From the NCBI RefSeq assembly GCF_014643595.1, contig NZ_BMJT01000008.1:1-64000 (forward strand): a stretch of 64,000 nt of DNA, read 5' to 3'. Source of the DNA: Lysinibacillus alkalisoli (lineage in GTDB: Bacteria > Bacillota > Bacilli > Bacillales_A > Planococcaceae). Positions 39,772-47,993 of the stretch are shown one piece after another (positions within the stretch are counted from its first letter, which is position 1; each line of letters begins with the position of its first letter). Under the pieces are notes generated by a model. The model had not been told where the DNA came from and ran no database searches. It saw nothing but the letters and a program-made list of their open reading frames with translations. The translations under genes and the position numbers were made by a program.

Positions 39772-40770
39772 ATGTTTAAACACAAAGGTTTTTTGATGTG
39801 TGTGTTGTTACTGATGGTTGTATTGACAGGCTGCGGTAAAGAGGCTGTTAAAGATAAAGAAGAGCAAGTAAATGAGACAACGGAACAGAAGAAGGCTACG
39901 GCAACTTCAATTGAAACAGCAGAGTGGCCTAGAACATATACGGATGGATTAGGTAAAGAGATCGTGATTGAACAGCAGCCTGAGCGTTTAGCGTCGTTGT
40001 GGTTTTTCTATCCAGAGATTTTAGCCGCGTTAGATGAGACACCAGTAGGTACGACAGAGAAAGAGTTTTTATCAACACTTAGTTATTTAGAAGGTAAGTT
40101 AGATACCACAGAAGAACTTGGTGAAAAAACAGCTCCAGATATTGAAAAATTATTAAGTACGCAACCGGATATTATTTTGGCGACAGAACATCAACAAAAG
40201 ATTTACGATGCCCTTGTAAAAGTAGCCCCTGTTGTGACACTTAATTCAGCAGATATTTTTAACGATTGGCAGTATGGTTTACGAGAAGTAGCTAAAGTTA
40301 TTGGCAAAGAAGATAAAGCCGAAGCAGTAATTGAACAGATGATGAGTGATATTAGTATTGGTCGCACTGATTTGGCTAAATTTAAAGAGGAGTCCATTGC
40401 TTTAATTGTGTCATGGGATGGTAAAACATTTAATGTGCTAGGTGAAGATAGTCCAATCTATACGTTAGCTTTTGATAAGGAACGCGGCCTAGGGTTAACA
40501 CCAGATGATGGCTTTACAGGTACTTCAGATGAATTTGCTTCGTTTGAAGGAATTTCATCCATCACAGCAGACCATATCTTTTTGATTGGCGATATTACAA
40601 AAAAGGATAAATTAATTCAAGATATTGAAGAGAGTCAAGTGTGGAATAATTTAAATGCGGTACAAAAAGACAATGTCTATATGATGGATACCTCCGCTTT
40701 AACAGCAGGTCCGTTAGCCATTCAATATGCATTAGACAATATGATCACAGCTTTACAGAATACAAAATAA
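39772..40770 (+). CDS. Iron-siderophore ABC transporter substrate-binding lipoprotein
   Basis: This is a periplasmic-binding-type protein of the FecB/FhuD class. The 332 residues start at the ATG at 39772 after GGTTGGAGG. A signal with lipobox LTGCG (cysteine about residue 21) anchors it outside the membrane. The two-lobed helical-backbone fold follows: PERLASLWFFYPEILAALD, then APDIEKLLSTQPDIILATEHQ, and the C-terminal DNVYMMDTSALTAGPLAIQY. No permease or ATPase gene is adjacent; it must share one encoded elsewhere. No convincing Fur box is visible. A cupin gene follows after 12 bases. Confidence 0.9.
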   Translation: MFKHKGFLMCVLLLMVVLTGCGKEAVKDKEEQVNETTEQKKATATSIETAEWPRTYTDGLGKEIVIEQQPERLASLWFFYPEILAALDETPVGTTEKEFLSTLSYLEGKLDTTEELGEKTAPDIEKLLSTQPDIILATEHQQKIYDALVKVAPVVTLNSADIFNDWQYGLREVAKVIGKEDKAEAVIEQMMSDISIGRTDLAKFKEESIALIVSWDGKTFNVLGEDSPIYTLAFDKERGLGLTPDDGFTGTSDEFASFEGISSITADHIFLIGDITKKDKLIQDIEESQVWNNLNAVQKDNVYMMDTSALTAGPLAIQYALDNMITALQNTK

Positions 40771-40782
40771 GGAGTGTGCAAT

Positions 40783-41100
40783 ATGACAACATATACACCG
40801 ATTAATATGAATGAACGTTTAGCACAAATTACAGCGATGTGGTCACCAGAAGTAGTTGGTGAGATTCACGGTTTTGAATTTAAACTCATCAAATTAAATG
40901 GCGACTTTGTATGGCATGAGCATGAAGGTGCCGATAAAGTGTTTATTGTGCTTGAAGGTGAAATGTTTATTGAATTTACAGATGGTCAAGTGAAGATTAG
41001 TCAAGGTGAAATGTTTATTGTACCAGGCACTGGAGGACATAAACCATTTACAGAAAAAGAATGTCACGTCATGTTAGTGGAACCAAAAAGACAAGTGTAA
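40783..41100 (+). CDS. Cupin-domain protein
   Basis: This 105-residue single-domain cupin has a predicted metal-binding site. The first cupin motif is WHEHEGADKVFIVLEGEMFI (H-x-H and E ligands) and the second is GEMFIVPGTGGHKPF. The start is the ATG at 40783 after AAGGAG. It lies 12 bases from the siderophore-binding lipoprotein, so the two are probably co-transcribed, but no link in function is known. Confidence 0.88.
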   Translation: MTTYTPINMNERLAQITAMWSPEVVGEIHGFEFKLIKLNGDFVWHEHEGADKVFIVLEGEMFIEFTDGQVKISQGEMFIVPGTGGHKPFTEKECHVMLVEPKRQV

Positions 41101-41105
41101 GTACT

Positions 41106-41143
41106 AAAAAACATTGCGCAGCATATGTCGTGCAATGTTTTTT
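41106..41143. terminator. Bidirectional terminator between the cupin and TRIC genes
   Basis: AAAACATTGC pairs with GCAATGTTTT, with A and T runs on either side. It serves both convergent genes. Confidence 0.88.
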
Positions 41144-41750
41144 ATTTATCGACCTCGCGATGACAAGGTAATGGTACACGCCATTGATAATGGACAGCCA
41201 ACATACGCAGTGTCACCACTACAATCACCACACCAATTAATGCTGGCGTAGAGTGAAAGCCGAGCCAAATACAGAGTGCACATAATACCGTTAAAATGGC
41301 ATGTACCTCTTCTTTTAGTGCCAGTGGTTTGCGACCAGCAATAACGTCACGCATCATACCCCCACCAACGCCTGTAAACATTGCAGCTAATAGGATAGCG
41401 CCTAGATGATGATTGAAGGCAGCATCGGCTAACATAGCACCTTGTAAGGCAAAAGAGGCTAACCCAATCGAATCAAAAAAGAAGCCAAAACGACGCCAAT
41501 GATCAATCCAAGACAGTGGAATAATGATAATAATCGTTAATGTAATAGTCACCGTTAAAATAGCATGTACCTCCCAAATTTCCACCACTGGTATACCAAT
41601 AATAATATTGCGAATAACCGAGCCACCAAAAGCTGTAATAAAACCAAGGGCATATACGCCAACAAAAGAATAACGCGTTTCTAGCGCAACAAAAGCGCCT
41701 GTTGCTGCATAAGATAATAGACCAATCATATGCAAAATCGTCCAAGCCAA
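41142..41750 (-). CDS. TRIC/UPF0126 family membrane channel
   Basis: This 202-residue protein has seven predicted membrane segments in two repeats, each with a glycine-rich motif: ALGFITAFGGSVIRNIIIG and AAMFTGVGGGMMRDVIAG. These are the paired GG-x-x-RD/N motifs of the UPF0126 (YadS/YicG) family, related to trimeric intracellular cation channels. The bacterial substrate is not settled. The start is a TTG at 41750 eight bases after AAAGGAG. An attenuator-like hairpin and a mini-ORF lie just upstream. Confidence 0.88.
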   Translation of the reverse strand: MAWTILHMIGLLSYAATGAFVALETRYSFVGVYALGFITAFGGSVIRNIIIGIPVVEIWEVHAILTVTITLTIIIIIPLSWIDHWRRFGFFFDSIGLASFALQGAMLADAAFNHHLGAILLAAMFTGVGGGMMRDVIAGRKPLALKEEVHAILTVLCALCIWLGFHSTPALIGVVIVVVTLRMLAVHYQWRVPLPCHREVDK

Positions 41751-41753
41751 TCC

Positions 41754-41789
41754 TCATTCTCCTTTCGATAGCCAATAAAAAAACTCCAC
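41754..41789 (-). CDS. Possible 11-residue leader peptide before the TRIC gene
   Basis: GTG at 41789 is seven bases after a full AAGGAGGT (41803-41796) and opens a frame reading MEFFYWLSKGE, ending in TGA at 41756-41754, four bases before the TRIC start. Its start codon lies in the 3' arm of the hairpin and its ribosome binding site in the loop. Four consecutive aromatic codons (FFYW) are notable. Ribosome occupancy here could open or close the terminator. Translation is inferred from the ribosome binding site only. Confidence 0.4.
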   Translation of the reverse strand: MEFFYWLSKGE

Positions 41790-41826
41790 TACAAAACCTC
41801 CTTAAACAAAGGTCTCGCAGTGGAGT
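41776..41826 (-). terminator. Attenuator-like terminator in the TRIC leader
   Basis: On the minus strand ACTCCACT (41826-41819) pairs with AGTGGAGT (41790-41783), with an inner ACCT/AGGT stem, and seven U follow (41783-41777). It lies between a good promoter and the TRIC ribosome binding site, the position of a regulated terminator. I did not recognise a known riboswitch aptamer upstream of it. Confidence 0.7.
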
Positions 41827-41879
41827 AATTCATTAGCAATACCTACTAATGTACCATTCCATAAATACATATAATTTTT

Positions 41880-41907
41880 ATTATACAAAATAGTATACTA
41901 GTTGCAA
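41880..41907 (-). promoter_or_regulatory. Predicted promoter of the TRIC transcript
   Basis: A -35 TTGCAA (41907-41902) and a consensus -10 TATAAT (41885-41880) are spaced by 16 bases on the minus strand. Transcription would begin near 41873, giving a leader of about 120 bases before the TRIC start. The region also lies just upstream of the divergent DUF2294 gene. Confidence 0.65.
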
Positions 41908-41932
41908 CGAAATCACAAGGGGAGGTAGTCAT

Positions 41933-42280
41933 ATGGGTAAAAAAGAAACGGCATTTAACGATATTGTTCGTAAGATGCGTAAAGAGATTTATGGCAAAGG
42001 GCCTGAACGTATTCATACACATTTTATTGAGAATATGGCAGTGACAACAATGTATGGCATTTTGACACCGACGGAAAAATTTATGATGCAATCAGATGAT
42101 GGCAAAAAAATGATTCACAATGCACGCACACAAATGATACAAGATGTATATAAAGATGCAGTGCCAGAAGGGATGGAGCAGTTAGTAGGCTCTAAAATGC
42201 GACATCTTTTCACTGATGCCAAAGTAGAAGAAGATATGGCGGTGTCCGTATTTATCTTTGAAAAAAATATCGACAAATAA
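41933..42280 (+). CDS. DUF2294 family protein
   Basis: This 115-residue protein belongs to DUF2294, a family of small cytoplasmic proteins common in Bacilli whose function is unknown. It shows VRKMRKEIYGKGPERIHTHF near the start, ENMAVTTMYGILTPTEKFMM in the middle and MRHLFTDAKVEEDMAVSVFI at the end. AGGGGAGGTAGTC precedes the ATG. It is divergent from the TRIC gene. No terminator is evident after it; the 187-base gap that follows shows nothing clear. Confidence 0.87.
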   Translation: MGKKETAFNDIVRKMRKEIYGKGPERIHTHFIENMAVTTMYGILTPTEKFMMQSDDGKKMIHNARTQMIQDVYKDAVPEGMEQLVGSKMRHLFTDAKVEEDMAVSVFIFEKNIDK

Positions 42281-42467
42281 AACGGCCATACAAATTTAAG
42301 AATATATGATGCAGTGAAGCTCATTGACTAAAAGACATTGGCTAGTCTTATTATAAAATGCAAACTCTCTAGTGAAACAGTATGCCAATTGATAGTACGT
42401 TAAACAGTAATTAATAGGTGATTTTTCCTCCACATGATACGATAAAAGAAAAGAGATGAGGGGTCGT

Positions 42468-43106
42468 ATGATGAAGGAGGATTTTACACATCAACTAGCA
42501 CAAGCACAACCTTATTTTATCGGAGAGGAAAATGCTTTTCGTGCAGCAGTATTAATCCCACTTGTTAAGATAAATCAAGCATGGCATGTATTGTTTCAAG
42601 TGCGTGCATTCAGCATGCGAAAGCAACCAGGAGATATTAGCTTTCCAGGAGGGCATATTGATGATACAGATGAATCGCCAAAAGTAGCAGCTATAAGAGA
42701 AGCACATGAGGAATTGGGCATTGCGATGAATGATGTTGAGGTTATAGGTAATTTAAGTCCATTTATTACATCGCCATCATTTGTCATTTATCCTTTCGTG
42801 GGGATATTGCATGACTATCCATTACCTAATTACAATAAAGACGAAGTAGAGGAATTGTTCACAGTGCCGTTGGAGTGGTTATTATCCCATGAACCATATA
42901 TGCATGAGGTGGACATTGCCCCAACACCGAATGAGGATTTTCCGTTTCATAAGATTGCTAATGGACAGAAATATAAATGGCGTACACGCACGGTAGAAGA
43001 GTGGTTTTATGAGTATGAGCACTATACGATTTGGGGAGCAACAGCACGCATATTAAAGTACTTTATTGAGTTGTTACAAGTGCGTGATATTCCTGTCAGG
43101 CAATGA
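42468..43106 (+). CDS. Nudix hydrolase, CoA pyrophosphatase type
   Basis: This is a predicted Nudix enzyme splitting coenzyme A to 4'-phosphopantetheine and 3',5'-ADP. The 212 residues contain the Nudix box GGHIDD...REAHEELGI (about 62-84) and the CoA-pyrophosphatase context FQVRAFSMRKQPGDISFPGG. The start is taken at the ATG at 42468 after GAGGGG; an ATG four codons upstream is possible. It stands alone with its own terminator. The family is firm; the exact substrate is inferred. Confidence 0.88.
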   Translation: MMKEDFTHQLAQAQPYFIGEENAFRAAVLIPLVKINQAWHVLFQVRAFSMRKQPGDISFPGGHIDDTDESPKVAAIREAHEELGIAMNDVEVIGNLSPFITSPSFVIYPFVGILHDYPLPNYNKDEVEELFTVPLEWLLSHEPYMHEVDIAPTPNEDFPFHKIANGQKYKWRTRTVEEWFYEYEHYTIWGATARILKYFIELLQVRDIPVRQ

Positions 43107-43114
43107 GTGCGAAG

Positions 43115-43150
43115 AGAGATGTCTACACTGTAGGCATTCTTTTTCTTTTT
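43115..43150 (+). terminator. Terminator after the Nudix gene
   Basis: ATGTCTAC pairs with GTAGGCAT (one G-U pair) over a three-base loop, followed by TCTTTTTCTTTTT. Confidence 0.8.
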
Positions 43151-43634
43151 GATGATTAATTAACATGAAAGCGCTTAACTAATAGGCTTATTCTCATAAA
43201 AAGCTTAAAAATAGTGAATTAATAGGATATTCGAGCGTAATGTAACGAAAAAAGTTGCTTATAGTGCATGAGCGAGAAAATGTAAACGGCATGTAAAAGA
43301 TGTTAAAAGTATATTAACATAATAAAAAGGATAACTTGTTTTTTCAATAATATGGAGATGGCGTTCTTTATGTTTACATGAACAACAAAAAAGTGTTGAT
43401 TTTACTTTTAAATGTGTAATGACAATGGCAATAAAGTTATCAAGTTTTTACAAACTAAAAATACCTTACAACTAAGCTATATGTTGTCTATATTTTACTA
43501 GATAAATAATTATGGTACACTATAATAAGGTTATAATTGATACAGAAAAGGTGTGACTTTGTCGCGCTTTATTTAAGGTGATTATAGAAAGCGCCTACAT
43601 CCTTTCTGCAAATCTTAATAAAGGGAAGGTTAGT
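43151..43634 (+). promoter_or_regulatory. Long upstream region of mqo with two cre-like sites
   Basis: There is no gene in this 484-base, A/T-rich stretch. Two sequences resemble half-conserved catabolite-responsive elements: TGAAAGCGCTTAAC (43166-43179) and TGTAAACGGCATGT (43281-43294). Both have a good left half and a weak right half. A small hairpin AGAAAG/CTTTCT lies in the leader about 30 bases before the mqo ribosome binding site. Regulation of mqo by CcpA is possible but the sites are imperfect. Confidence 0.35.
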
Positions 43635-45125
43635 ATGAGTAGCAAAGAAACTAAAAAAGATGTTATTTTGATTGGTGCCGGAATCATGAGTGCGACATTA
43701 GGCACAATTCTAAAAGAATTAGATCCAACGATTACTATTAAAGTATTTGAAAAGCTCGATAAAGCTGGAGAAGAGAGCTCAAACGAATGGAATAATGCTG
43801 GTACAGGTCACGCAGCATTATGTGAATTAAACTATACATCTGAAAAAGAAGATGGCACAGTTGATATTTCTAAAGCGGTAAATGTTAACGAACAGTTCCA
43901 AATTTCACGTCAATTCTGGTCATATTTAGTGGAGAAAAATTTATTAAATCATCCAGAACAATTTATTATGCCTTTGCCACATATGAGTATGGTACAAGGA
44001 GCAGATAACGTAGAATTTTTACGTCGTCGTCATGCAGCTATGTCAGCGCACCCATTATTTAAAGGTATGGAGTTTGCTGAAGATGAGGCAACATTACAAG
44101 AATGGATCCCTCTTATTATGGATGGACGTACATCACCAGAGCCAATTGCAGCAACAAAAATTGATTATGGTACAGATGTTAACTTTGGTGCATTAACACG
44201 TATGTTATTTGACAACCTAGAAAAACAAGGTGTTCAAATTCAGTACAATAGCACAGTTAAAGATGTAAAACGTGCTGAAGATGGCCGTTGGGAAGTAAAA
44301 GTAGTGAGTGGTGATGGTAAATTAGCTTACCATAATGCAGACTTTACATTCCTAGGTGCTGGTGGCGGTAGCTTACACCTATTACAAAAAACAGGTATTC
44401 CTGAGAGTAAACATATTGGTGGCTTCCCAGTAAGCGGCTTATTCTTAGTATGTAATAAAGAAGAAGTCGTTAATAAACATTATGCAAAAGTGTATGGTAA
44501 GGCAGCAGTGGGTGCACCACCTATGTCAGTACCTCACTTAGATACACGTTTCATTGATAACAAACGTGCATTGTTATTTGGTCCTTTTGCTGGTTTCTCA
44601 CCTAAGTTTTTAAAGACCGGTTCAAACATGGATTTAATTTCATCTGTTAAACCGAACAACGTCTTTACTATGTTAGCGGCAGGCGCTAAAGAGATGTCTC
44701 TAACAAAGTATTTAGTACAACAATTAATGCTATCAAAAGATCAGCGTATTGAAGAGTTACGTGACTTTGTGCCAACAGCTAAGGCAGAAGATTGGGATGT
44801 AGTCGTTGCAGGCCAACGTGTACAAGTTATTAAAGACACAGACAAAGGCGGCAAAGGTACATTGCAATTTGGTACGGAAGTAGTAACAGCAGAAGATGGC
44901 TCAGTAGCAGCACTTCTAGGCGCGTCACCAGGTGCGTCAACAGCTGTGAAAGTAATGTTTGATGTAATCGGAAAATGTTTCCCAGAGCAAATGCCACAAT
45001 GGGAAAGCAAATTAAAAGAAATGGTACCGTCATATGGCAAAAAGCTAGCTGACCATCCAGAACTTTTAGAAGAATTACATGAAGCAACAGCTAAAACATT
45101 AAAATTAGATCAACCATTATCATAA
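43635..45125 (+). CDS. mqo: Malate:quinone oxidoreductase
   Basis: Mqo is a membrane-associated FAD enzyme oxidising malate to oxaloacetate and passing electrons to the quinone pool, an alternative to NAD malate dehydrogenase. The start is the ATG at 43635 after AAGGGAAGGT, giving 496 residues. The FAD-binding motif is [18 protein letters not shown], followed by [18 protein letters not shown] and [17 protein letters not shown], family hallmarks; the end carries [15 protein letters not shown]. It links the citrate cycle to respiration together with the bd-type oxidase further right. Confidence 0.97.
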   Translation: MSSKETKKDVILIGAGIMSATLGTILKELDPTITIKVFEKLDKAGEESSNEWNNAGTGHAALCELNYTSEKEDGTVDISKAVNVNEQFQISRQFWSYLVEKNLLNHPEQFIMPLPHMSMVQGADNVEFLRRRHAAMSAHPLFKGMEFAEDEATLQEWIPLIMDGRTSPEPIAATKIDYGTDVNFGALTRMLFDNLEKQGVQIQYNSTVKDVKRAEDGRWEVKVVSGDGKLAYHNADFTFLGAGGGSLHLLQKTGIPESKHIGGFPVSGLFLVCNKEEVVNKHYAKVYGKAAVGAPPMSVPHLDTRFIDNKRALLFGPFAGFSPKFLKTGSNMDLISSVKPNNVFTMLAAGAKEMSLTKYLVQQLMLSKDQRIEELRDFVPTAKAEDWDVVVAGQRVQVIKDTDKGGKGTLQFGTEVVTAEDGSVAALLGASPGASTAVKVMFDVIGKCFPEQMPQWESKLKEMVPSYGKKLADHPELLEELHEATAKTLKLDQPLS

Positions 45126-45130
45126 TAAAT

Positions 45131-45168
45131 AAAAGTATCATCGCGCTTACGCGGTGATACTTTTTTAT
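45131..45168. terminator. Terminator between mqo and the ECF gene
   Basis: AAAAGTATCATCGCG pairs with CGCGGTGATACTTTT over a four-base loop, with T and A runs on both sides. It serves both convergent genes. Confidence 0.92.
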
Positions 45169-45174
45169 AGGCAA

Positions 45175-45714
45175 TCATTTAAAAATAGGTGTGCGCTTTA
45201 AAATCGTGCATAATGGAATAGCAATGAGTAGACCAGCAGCATTTTGTACAAGGTCACCTGGTATAGAAGCTAAAGGTATAATCCAACTATTAAATAGTAT
45301 ACCTTCACAAATAAAATAGCCTAATAACATAGGTGGCACAGAGACGACCATCGCCAACACATTATACCCAACGTGTTTACCTTCACGCCCATTACCCCAA
45401 GCGATCTTACCGACAATATATCCTTGAACGCCACGTGTGATAAAAGTGAATGGCGCCCACAACGTCCAACCTGCAACAATATCGAATAGCCCCATACCAA
45501 TAGCCCCAGCCGAAGCTCCTTTTTTAGGGCCAAATAAAATAGCACAAATAAATAACATAGCCGTACCCAAATGTACGAGCCCACCATTTGCAGCAATCGG
45601 TAATTTAATGTTAAGCATCATGGTTGCAATAAAGACTAAGGCAATACACATTGCTGTAATGGTTAAATCTAATACACGTTTTCCTGTAGTTGGTTTCATT
45701 GTTTGAGTTGACAC
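45175..45714 (-). CDS. ECF transporter S component, substrate unknown
   Basis: S components bind a vitamin or metal and dock onto a shared energising module. The 179 residues have six membrane helices with the S-component pattern VHLGTAMLFICAILFGPKKG, then MGLFDIVAGWTLWAPFTFIT and PGDLVQNAAGLLIAIPL. The pattern resembles uncharacterised pyridoxine/hydroxymethylpyrimidine-type S components, but that is a guess. The start is a GTG after AAAGGATGATG. No EcfA or EcfT gene is near, as is normal for group II systems. No riboswitch was recognised upstream. Confidence 0.85.
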   Translation of the reverse strand: MSTQTMKPTTGKRVLDLTITAMCIALVFIATMMLNIKLPIAANGGLVHLGTAMLFICAILFGPKKGASAGAIGMGLFDIVAGWTLWAPFTFITRGVQGYIVGKIAWGNGREGKHVGYNVLAMVVSVPPMLLGYFICEGILFNSWIIPLASIPGDLVQNAAGLLIAIPLCTILKRTPIFK

Positions 45715-45886
45715 AATGCATCATCCTTTACGTTATGAATTGCTTCTAACAGTAGCAAAGTACTGATTGTTTTAAAAGTGCCAATTTGCGATAATTTTAA
45801 GGGGTCAGTGATACGATAAATGCTGTTAATTTCTTAAAAGTGTGATGTAATAGAGAAAGGAATATGGAGAGAATCGAGGCATATTT

Positions 45887-46765
45887 GTGAAAAAATTTAA
45901 AAAATTTTATATTGAAGTGACCAGTGTTTGTAATTTGGCTTGTGTATTTTGCCCGCCTACTGAGCGAGCTAAGCAATTTCTATCTTTAGAGGATTTTTCA
46001 AAACGATTAGATCAAATCAAACCATTTACAGATTATATTTATTTACATGTAAAAGGTGAACCATTACTGCACCCTAAAATTGGTGATTTATTAGATATTA
46101 GTTATGAAAAAGGTTTTAAAGTAAATATTACAACGAATGGTACGCTCATTAAGAAGAAAAGAGAAAAATTATTAGGTAAACCTGCGTTACGTCAAATTAA
46201 TTTTTCATTGCACAGCTTTGATGGGCATATTGGTTCTAAAGACAAGGCAGGTTATGTGAATGAGATTATCTCGTTCGTTAAAGAAGCCACAAGCCAATCA
46301 AATTTATACGTATCCTTACGTTTATGGAATTTGACTCAAGATAATAAAACAAATGCAGAGCGTCAGCGCAATCGTGAGTTGCTTGAGATGATTGAACAGG
46401 CATTTGATTTAGATTATTTTATTGAAGAGCGTGTAGCACCAGGAGCAGGGATTAAAATTGCAGATCGCGTTTATATTAATCAAGATTATGAATTTAAATG
46501 GCCCGCTCTGCATGAGGAAGAAGACGATGGGAAAGGTTTTTGCTATGGTTTACGTACACAAGCAGGTATTTTAGCAGACGGTACTGTGATTCCTTGTTGT
46601 TTAGACGGAGAAGGTGTCATTAACCTCGGCAATATTAATCAACAAGATTTTTCAGAGATTATTACGAATGAGCGAGCTACGAATATTGTAGATGGTTTTT
46701 CTCGCCGAGAAGCCGTTGAGGAATTATGCCGTAAGTGTGGCTATCGCCAACGTTTTGGCAAGTAG
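45887..46765 (+). CDS. Radical SAM/SPASM domain protein
   Basis: This 292-residue iron-sulfur protein has the radical SAM motif CNLACVFC (C15, C19, C22) and a core with VKGEPLLHP and NITTNGTLI. A C-terminal SPASM-type region carries C219, C237-C238, C281 and C284 (IPCCLDGEG; ELCRKCGYRQRF), enough for at least one auxiliary cluster. Such enzymes often modify ribosomal peptides or proteins, but no precursor peptide was found next to it. The start is a GTG at 45887 with GAGGC upstream. Function is unknown beyond the family. Confidence 0.87.
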   Translation: MKKFKKFYIEVTSVCNLACVFCPPTERAKQFLSLEDFSKRLDQIKPFTDYIYLHVKGEPLLHPKIGDLLDISYEKGFKVNITTNGTLIKKKREKLLGKPALRQINFSLHSFDGHIGSKDKAGYVNEIISFVKEATSQSNLYVSLRLWNLTQDNKTNAERQRNRELLEMIEQAFDLDYFIEERVAPGAGIKIADRVYINQDYEFKWPALHEEEDDGKGFCYGLRTQAGILADGTVIPCCLDGEGVINLGNINQQDFSEIITNERATNIVDGFSRREAVEELCRKCGYRQRFGK

Positions 46766-46770
46766 AAGAG

Positions 46771-46814
46771 GAAGTGGTAAAGGGAATCGTAACAATTCTC
46801 TTTACCCCTTTTTT
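46771..46814 (+). terminator. Terminator after the radical SAM gene; copy 3 of the repeated hairpin
   Basis: AAGTGGTAAAGGGAAT (46772-46787) pairs with ATTCTCTTTACCCCTT with two imperfect pairs, followed by TTTTTTG. The left arm is the same as in the hairpins at 21098 and 39609. The rest of the gap to 47015 shows no gene. Confidence 0.82.
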
Positions 46815-47015
46815 GTTTTAAAGAACGAATTTTTTGTTGATACAACGTTTAGTACGTTAGTTTTTTGTTATGGCTTGCTTTACTATTTATAGTTGTATTA
46901 AGTAACAGTAATATTAGTTAATACAGGTTTATGGTGTAATAACGCAAAAAAATCATACGTGAGTCAGCTAGTTATGATAATGTTTTAGTATTACAAAGAG
47001 ATAGGGTGAAAAGCG

Positions 47016-47939
47016 ATGAAAAAAACAACATTTGCCGTTATTGGTACAGGCGTGGTGGGCGAACGTATTATTAAACAAATACAAGCACATCCTACTTGTG
47101 AGATTGTAGGCGTATATGATGAGAATGAGGAAAGATTAACAACAGTAGCAAGTATGTATCAATTAAATCAGATGGCTACATTACATGATTTATTAGCTTT
47201 ACAAGCTGATTGGGTTTATATTGGTACGCCGCCTATGAGCCATTATGCGTTAGCAGCACAAGTAGCCGAGCGCGGCTCTAATATTTTATGTGAAAAACCA
47301 TTGGCACATGATGCTAAGGAAGGCGAGCAAATGGTTGTGTTAGCTGACAAATACCAGGTGAAAACAGCTATGCACTTTCCTATGATGTATAGCGCTGCTG
47401 TGCAAACGCTTAAAGAAAAAATCACGCAAGGTGAGTTGGGTGACATTTTACGTATTGAGTTTCAAGCTTATTTTCCTGTGTGGCCGAGACCATGGCAACA
47501 AAATCCATGGATTGCTACACGAGCACAAGGTGGCTTTATTCGTGAAATCTTCCCGCATTATTTGCAACTGACCCATCATTTATTTGGAGATATTGTATTC
47601 ACAGCACATCAAACCAATTATCCTCTAGACGAAACACAATGTGAGACAGCTGCTGTAGCAATTGGAATGGTGCAAAAAATACCATTACTATGTAATGCGA
47701 TAACTCAACAAGCAGGCAAAGAAAAACTTACGTATACCATATATGGAACAAAACAAAATGTTACTATTCAAGACTGGGCAGATATTTATGTAACTAATAG
47801 AGATGGCATGCAACAGCAGATTGAGCCTACCACAACGGATCACTCATTATTGGATGCCATTATACATGCAAAAAATACAGTCACCTTTGCAGAAGGTGCT
47901 AAAATTCAACATTGGATTGATGAGTTACTGCAAGGTTAA
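47016..47939 (+). CDS. Gfo/Idh/MocA family oxidoreductase
   Basis: This is a predicted NAD(P)-dependent dehydrogenase of sugar-type substrates. The 307 residues start with the Rossmann motif FAVIGTGVVGERIIKQI, the acidic residue for NAD binding in VYDENEERL and the family EKPLAHDAKEGEQM (lysine of the catalytic region), then a C-terminal alpha/beta domain (GGFIREIFPHYLQLTHHLFG). The substrate is unknown. The ATG follows AGGGTGAAAAGCG. It lies 54 bases from the M20 peptidase gene. Confidence 0.9.
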   Translation: MKKTTFAVIGTGVVGERIIKQIQAHPTCEIVGVYDENEERLTTVASMYQLNQMATLHDLLALQADWVYIGTPPMSHYALAAQVAERGSNILCEKPLAHDAKEGEQMVVLADKYQVKTAMHFPMMYSAAVQTLKEKITQGELGDILRIEFQAYFPVWPRPWQQNPWIATRAQGGFIREIFPHYLQLTHHLFGDIVFTAHQTNYPLDETQCETAAVAIGMVQKIPLLCNAITQQAGKEKLTYTIYGTKQNVTIQDWADIYVTNRDGMQQQIEPTTTDHSLLDAIIHAKNTVTFAEGAKIQHWIDELLQG

Positions 47940-47993
47940 TATTTTCCACTTCATGCCAAGTATAAGGTATGCTATTGAAAAGGGGGCATTACA

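Noticed and set aside
41802-41870. A 22-codon frame (starting MYLWNGTLVGI) and a possible riboswitch aptamer in the TRIC leader
   Set aside because: The frame has no ribosome binding site. The sequence lacks the conserved cores of the glycine and fluoride aptamers I compared it with, so only the terminator hairpin and the second mini-ORF are reported.
43371-43384. TGTTTACATGAACA resembling parS
   Set aside because: It is two bases shorter than parS and lacks the CAC/GTG core, so ParB recognition is unlikely.
46692-46892. 66-residue open frame at the end of the radical SAM gene
   Set aside because: It overlaps the real gene and runs through a terminator hairpin; no ribosome binding site.
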